NCBI GenBank assembly: GCA_041589565.1
Contig: JBFHVL010000017.1
Span: 1-25,121, forward strand
DNA from: Pleionea sp041589565
Lineage (GTDB): Bacteria; Pseudomonadota; Gammaproteobacteria; Enterobacterales; Kangiellaceae
Length of the DNA stretch: 25,121 nucleotides
Direction: 5' to 3'
Both the position numbers and the translations under genes were made by a program. Of this stretch, positions 22,213 to 25,121 are shown in pieces. Every line of letters begins with the position of its first letter. Position 1 is the stretch's first letter. The notes below the pieces were generated by a model. That model searched no databases and was not told where the DNA came from. It saw only the letters and a list, made by a program, of their open reading frames with translations.

Positions 22213-23226
22213 CTAAGCCGCCAGTTTACTTTTTGCCTTTGGTCGTTCAATCAGCTTATAAGGCAGTTTCGATTCATCGATAGCTGATGTGCGACCTGTC
22301 TGACGATATTCGCGCACCGCAGCGTCAACCGTAGTGCGGTTTAAATGCGGTGCAAGCATTTCGATAAAATCATACATATAACTGCGGATATATTGCTCTT
22401 CACGAAAGCCGACCCAGGTCATGCAGGAGGGTAGAATGTCGTGAGTGCTGATCGCAACCAGATCATCATCAAGCTCAGGATCGTAAGCCATACTTGCGGC
22501 AACTCCTACTCCCAGACCTTTGCGAACATAGGTTTTGATCACATCGGCATCACGTGCAGTAATGGCAATGTTTGGTGTCAGCCCTTCTCTGGCAAAAGCA
22601 TCTCGGAACGATGACTGACCGTTCTGATTAAATACATAAGTAATAATTGGATATTGTGCTAAATCTTTCAGCTCAATATCTTCCAGCTTCGTAAGTGGGT
22701 GGTCTTGCGGCATTAAAATAGCGCGGTCCCAGTGGAACGCCGGTAGTGATACCGTATCGCTACTTTTGGCGCCGCTACTACTGGCAATGGCGAAATCGAT
22801 GAGACCATTTTTCATCATTTCAGAAATCTGTTCAGAGGTACCCTGATGCAGGTTAAGTTTGACTTCCGGATAACGTTTTCGGAAGGCCTGTAAAATATCT
22901 GGCAGTACATAACGTGCTTGAGTATGTGTGGTACCGATAGAAAGCGAGCCTTCTTGCTCGTTTTGCAATTCATAGGCGAGTTGTTTAATGTTTTCGACTT
23001 CTCGCATTATGTTAGCGGCTTTTTCCAGAACCAGGTTGCCAGCGTAGGTGACACCATCCAGGCTCTTGCCGTTGCGGGAAAACAGGCGTAATCCCAGTTC
23101 TTCTTCCAGTAGTTTAAGTTGCTTACTTACTCCGGGTTGGGAGGTATACAACTTTTCCGACGCCGCAGTAATATTCAGGCCATTTTCGGCAATTGCCAGC
23201 AAGTAACGAAGCTGCTGAAGTTTCAT
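22213..23226 (-). CDS. cysB: LysR-type regulator CysB
   Basis: A 337-aa LysR-family activator of sulfate assimilation and cysteine synthesis. The N-terminal helix-turn-helix M-K-L-Q-Q-L-R-Y-L-L-A-I-A-E-N (1-15) with Y-T-S-Q-P-G-V-S-K-Q-L-K-L-L-E (27-41) matches CysB. The effector domain has the CysB-type T-T-H-T-Q-A-R-Y (100-107), L-H-Q-G-T-S-E-Q-I (131-139) and the G-L-G-V-G-V-A-A loop. Family members bind N-acetylserine as inducer. GGGAG lies 4-8 nt before ATG, inside the last codons of the small ORF upstream, which ends only 3 bp before this start. It lies divergent from a cysteine synthase gene, a likely target. Confidence 0.95.
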   Translation of the reverse strand: MKLQQLRYLLAIAENGLNITAASEKLYTSQPGVSKQLKLLEEELGLRLFSRNGKSLDGVTYAGNLVLEKAANIMREVENIKQLAYELQNEQEGSLSIGTTHTQARYVLPDILQAFRKRYPEVKLNLHQGTSEQISEMMKNGLIDFAIASSSGAKSSDTVSLPAFHWDRAILMPQDHPLTKLEDIELKDLAQYPIITYVFNQNGQSSFRDAFAREGLTPNIAITARDADVIKTYVRKGLGVGVAASMAYDPELDDDLVAISTHDILPSCMTWVGFREEQYIRSYMYDFIEMLAPHLNRTTVDAAVREYRQTGRTSAIDESKLPYKLIERPKAKSKLAA

Positions 23227-23229
23227 TGT

Positions 23230-23334
23230 TTATCTCCCTCGTTGTTCATCAAATGGTGGTCTCGACTGCTTAATTACCATGGCGGTAAAGGGGCAGACGG
23301 GTTTTAGTGATTTAATTACTGCTGTGGTAGTCAT
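23230..23334 (-). CDS. 34-aa small ORF directly upstream of cysB
   Basis: The reading frame starts MTTTAVIKSLKPVCPF, ends in P-P-F-D-E-Q-R-G-R and stops at 23230, leaving 3 bp before the cysB ATG. The ribosome binding site TTTGGAG sits 6 nt before its start, better than most in the window. It has a single cysteine (residue 14), a mildly hydrophobic middle and a charged C-terminus, with no membrane segment. The last codons contain the cysB Shine-Dalgarno (GGGAG), so translation of the small ORF must affect cysB initiation. I know no family for it. It could be a leader peptide or a small protein in its own right; a chance frame is possible but less likely given its signals. Confidence 0.6.
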   Translation of the reverse strand: MTTTAVIKSLKPVCPFTAMVIKQSRPPFDEQRGR

Positions 23335-23371
23335 AGTTTTCTCCAAATGTATGGTTGTTGATTTATCGTTT

Positions 23372-23386
23372 CCTGATTATTTCAGG
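23372..23386. promoter_or_regulatory. Inverted repeat in the putative cysB promoter region
   Basis: CCTGA and TCAGG around AATAA (minus sense). On the minus strand it overlaps a weak promoter-like pair, TTGCCT and GATAAA with a 16-bp spacer. It could be an autoregulation site of CysB; this is inferred from position only. Confidence 0.35.
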
Positions 23387-23390
23387 CAAT

Positions 23391-23426
23391 AAAAAAGCCG
23401 CTTTGCTTGTCGCTTGGCGGCTTTTT
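23391..23426. terminator. Bidirectional terminator-like hairpin upstream of the cysB unit
   Basis: AAAAAGCCGC (23392-23401) and GCGGCTTTTT (23417-23426) form a perfect 10-bp stem with a 15-nt loop. A- and T-runs stand on both sides, so it can work in either direction. It lies 57 bp before the small ORF. There is no gene ending here from either side, so it acts either as an insulator or as an attenuator in a longer cysB leader. Confidence 0.75.
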
Positions 23427-23474
23427 CGTGATTCTAAATGTAATGATCAATTTTTCATCGCGACGGCCACCCAG

Positions 23475-23502
23475 CCTGTGTGTAAGTCCAAATACACACG
23501 GG
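23475..23502. repeat. 10-bp inverted repeat between cysB and the cysteine synthase gene
   Basis: CCTGTGTGTA and TACACACGGG around an 8-nt loop, one G-U pair. TTT follows on the plus strand but the tract is short. It may be a weak plus-strand terminator or an operator. The surrounding 23427-23690 shows no gene I would call. Confidence 0.5.
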
Positions 23503-23689
23503 TTTAAAAATTTTAAAGAGGGTAGTCATCATCATGTTCATTGTGATTATTTTTATATCACTCTTGTTATTCGTTTAAGTACTTCAATTATTTGGACGTC
23601 TAAATTGCTAGGCGTCTTTATGTCTAATCAGCTCATAGGTTATTTCTACATGACCTAAGGATATAAGTCAACACTTCATGTCTCTGGAC

Positions 23690-23704
23690 ATAACCATTGG
23701 TTAT
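23690..23704. promoter_or_regulatory. Inverted repeat ATAACC-N3-GGTTAT, copy 1 (candidate operator)
   Basis: Perfect 6-base arms around ATT. It is centred about 45 bp upstream of a -10-like TGTAAT (23740-23745) that lacks a good -35, the layout expected for an activator-dependent promoter of the cysteine synthase gene. The same arms recur at 23796-23810. Confidence 0.5.
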
Positions 23705-23795
23705 TTGGACAGGCGATACACTTATTTCTCGAAACTGGCTGTAATTCGTAAGGTAGGTGCACTACGCAGAAGGGTTTGGGTAATCCGGTGGGCCA

Positions 23796-23810
23796 ATAAC
23801 CCTCGGTTAT
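23796..23810. promoter_or_regulatory. Inverted repeat ATAACC-N3-GGTTAT, copy 2
   Basis: Same arms as copy 1, with CTC in the middle. It lies 38 bp before the chosen cysteine synthase start, downstream of the candidate promoter. It could be a second protein site or a hairpin in the leader RNA. Confidence 0.5.
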
Positions 23811-23847
23811 ATCGACCTTTTTGCAAGCTTATTTAACGGAGAAGGTT

Positions 23848-24810
23848 ATGATTTACAACAATATACTGGAAACCATCGGCCATACGCCGGTAGTAAAGAT
23901 TAATCGCTTGGGTCCTAAACATGTAAGTCTATACGTGAAAATCGAAGCTTTTAATCCTATGGCTTCGGTGAAAGATCGGTTGGCCATTGCCATTATTGAA
24001 GATGCAGAAAAGAAGGGACTTTTAAAACCAGGCCAAACGGTTGTTGAAGCGACTTCGGGAAATACGGGTATAGCATTAGCCATGGTGTGTGCGGCCAAAG
24101 GTTACCCGTTTGTAGCCACTATGGTGGAAACCTTTTCGATAGAGCGGCGTAAGTTGATGAAGGCTTTGGGAGCCAAAGTCATTTTGACACCTGCGGCAGA
24201 AAAAGCCACAGGCATGGTGCGTAAGGCAGAAGAGCTGGCGGAGAAAAATGGCTGGTTCCTGGCGCGACAATTCGAAAATGAAGCCAATCCCGCTTATCAC
24301 CGAAATACCACTGCTGCGGAGATTCTAAGAGATTTTGCCGGTCGCGATTTGGATTACTTTGTTAGCGGTTACGGGACAGGCGGTACCATTACGGGAGTGG
24401 GTGAAGTTTTAAAGGTGGCTAGGCCCAATATCAAAGTGATTGGAACCGAACCTTCTGGCGCCGCATTACTAACTGGTAAAGAGTGGCAGCCCCATAAAAT
24501 CCAGGGTTGGACGCCAGACTTTATTCCAAATGTGATGAACCGAGAAATTATTGATCAAGTTATTCCCGTAGAAGATGTCATAGCGCGTGATACATCTTTG
24601 GCATTAGCGCGGGAAGAAGGGATTTTCGTTGGCATCTCTGCGGGCGGAACTTTTGCCACCGCCTTGAAAGTAGCAGAGCAGGCACCTGCTGGAAGCTCGA
24701 TACTGGCAATGTTGCCGGACACGGGTGAGCGTTATTTGAGTACCTTTCTGTTCGAAGATATCACCGAAGAATCTGATGATGAATGGCTGGCTGCGCTGGG
24801 TGCCGCTTGA
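23848..24810 (+). CDS. cysK: Cysteine synthase (O-acetylserine sulfhydrylase)
   Basis: A 320-aa PLP enzyme of the beta family that makes cysteine from O-acetylserine and sulfide. The PLP lysine is in N-P-M-A-S-V-K-D-R (Lys42). The substrate loop is E-A-T-S-G-N-T-G (about 69-76). The phosphate cradle is G-T-G-G-T-I-T-G-V-G. The C-terminal L-P-D-T-G-E-R-Y-L-S-T-F-L-F is complete. I chose ATG 23848 because GGAG lies 7 nt upstream and the product begins I-Y-N-N-I-L-E-T-I-G-H-T-P-V-V-K as the family does; an upstream in-frame TTG at 23821 has no such support. The S-V-K-D-R and H-K-I-Q-G-W-T-P-D-F-I-P segments fit a sub-group usually annotated as CysK, but by genomic place it resembles cysM, so the symbol is tentative. 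It is divergent from cysB. Confidence 0.9.
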   Translation: MIYNNILETIGHTPVVKINRLGPKHVSLYVKIEAFNPMASVKDRLAIAIIEDAEKKGLLKPGQTVVEATSGNTGIALAMVCAAKGYPFVATMVETFSIERRKLMKALGAKVILTPAAEKATGMVRKAEELAEKNGWFLARQFENEANPAYHRNTTAAEILRDFAGRDLDYFVSGYGTGGTITGVGEVLKVARPNIKVIGTEPSGAALLTGKEWQPHKIQGWTPDFIPNVMNREIIDQVIPVEDVIARDTSLALAREEGIFVGISAGGTFATALKVAEQAPAGSSILAMLPDTGERYLSTFLFEDITEESDDEWLAALGAA

Positions 24811-24829
24811 GTTGGATGGAGAGTTTCCA

Positions 24830-25021
24830 TTGACGGGATCATCTAAAAACGACCTCGAGAATGAACGTCAGCCGACAGGTTTTGGCTGGCGTAAACTCTT
24901 CGAATGGTTTAAGTCGGAGCCGCTAGAGTCGGCAGAATTACTTGCGGAGTCAACACAGGATGAGGTTAAGGTAATCGAATCTAAAACGTCAGCTCAGCAG
25001 AATATCCGCACAGGCGGCTGA
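24830..25021 (+). CDS. Unrecognised 63-aa ORF after the cysteine synthase gene
   Basis: An open frame that starts at TTG 24830, with GGAG 8 nt upstream and 19 bp after the cysteine synthase stop. A longer version from ATG 24776 would overlap that gene. It reads T-G-S-S-K-N-D-L-E-N-E-R, then an aromatic-basic helix F-G-W-R-K-L-F-E-W-F-K-S-E-P, then an acidic, Ser/Gln-rich tail ending I-R-T-G-G. No family is recognised and the non-ATG start makes it doubtful. It could be a small coupled protein, or the remains of a longer gene disrupted by frameshift. The last 100 bp of the window (25022-25121) contain no gene I can support. Confidence 0.35.
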   Translation: MTGSSKNDLENERQPTGFGWRKLFEWFKSEPLESAELLAESTQDEVKVIESKTSAQQNIRTGG

Positions 25022-25121
25022 GCGAGACCCTTCAACGGGACGATCTTGTTCGTTTCGATAAGTAAAAACGACGGCTAGTTTTCGCTGGTCTGTTCGGTTG
25101 CGCGTTGCTGCGTGCAGTAAG

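Noticed and set aside
23407..23658. 83-aa plus-strand frame in the cysB/cysteine synthase gap
   Set aside because: It starts inside the bidirectional terminator, has low-complexity composition and no ribosome site.
1..25121. Search for mobile elements, CRISPR arrays, toxin-antitoxin pairs and attachment-site duplications
   Set aside because: No transposase, integrase or regular direct-repeat/spacer pattern was seen. The tRNA-Ser trailer repeats were considered as an integration scar, but no long direct repeat of the tRNA end with an integrase is present.

Overview
The window looks like a chromosomal segment of a heterotrophic gammaproteobacterium. The evidence is a complete leucine/isovalerate (liu) degradation cluster with a LiuR-type MerR regulator, an Rmf protein very close to the enteric one, CysB, PilU, and an IbpA-like heat-shock gene under sigma-32 and ROSE-type control. 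Base composition is moderate. I cannot fix the genus; a marine lineage near Kangiella or other Oceanospirillales-like bacteria is a guess. No phage, transposon or CRISPR array is visible.

Region 1 (1-10091, all on the minus strand). Read on that strand the order is liuR, liuA (isovaleryl-CoA dehydrogenase), thiolase, a second acyl-CoA dehydrogenase, liuB, liuC, liuD, HMG-CoA lyase and the start of a 3-oxoacid CoA-transferase. Together they take isovaleryl-CoA to HMG-CoA, split it to acetyl-CoA and acetoacetate, activate the acetoacetate and cleave it to acetyl-CoA. A perfect 24-bp palindrome just before liuR is the likely LiuR operator. Hairpin plus U-run structures after the thiolase and after the second dehydrogenase suggest the cluster is transcribed in two or three segments.

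Region 2 (10092-12975, plus strand). A 530-bp AT-rich gap is followed by rmf (57 aa, ribosome hibernation), a terminator, nadA with a clear promoter and all [4Fe-4S] cysteines, and a methyltransferase-fold protein that carries an export signal.

Region 3 (12976-15000). pilU (minus strand) lies next to a tRNA-Ser(GGA) gene with a strong, stringent-type promoter. The tRNA is followed by a perfect 19-bp-stem hairpin and then about 550 bp of composite, diverged tandem repeats that include imitations of the tRNA 3' end. This is the least explained structure in the window.

Region 4 (15003-19899). A group 1 truncated haemoglobin and a short PhnA-like zinc-ribbon protein (minus), divergent from a SprT-like metalloprotease and a glutaredoxin (plus). 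Then come a membrane-anchored glutamate-synthase-like FMN/Fe-S protein and a B12-binding radical SAM protein, as a two-gene unit (minus).

Region 5 (20135-25121). A lysine-2,3-aminomutase-family radical SAM enzyme; ibpA with sigma-32 promoter and ROSE-like RNA thermometer; and a divergent cysB / cysteine synthase pair. cysB is preceded by an unlisted 34-aa small ORF with a very strong ribosome binding site. The cysteine synthase leader carries two identical-arm inverted repeats. The window ends in a short unrecognised ORF and unassigned sequence.
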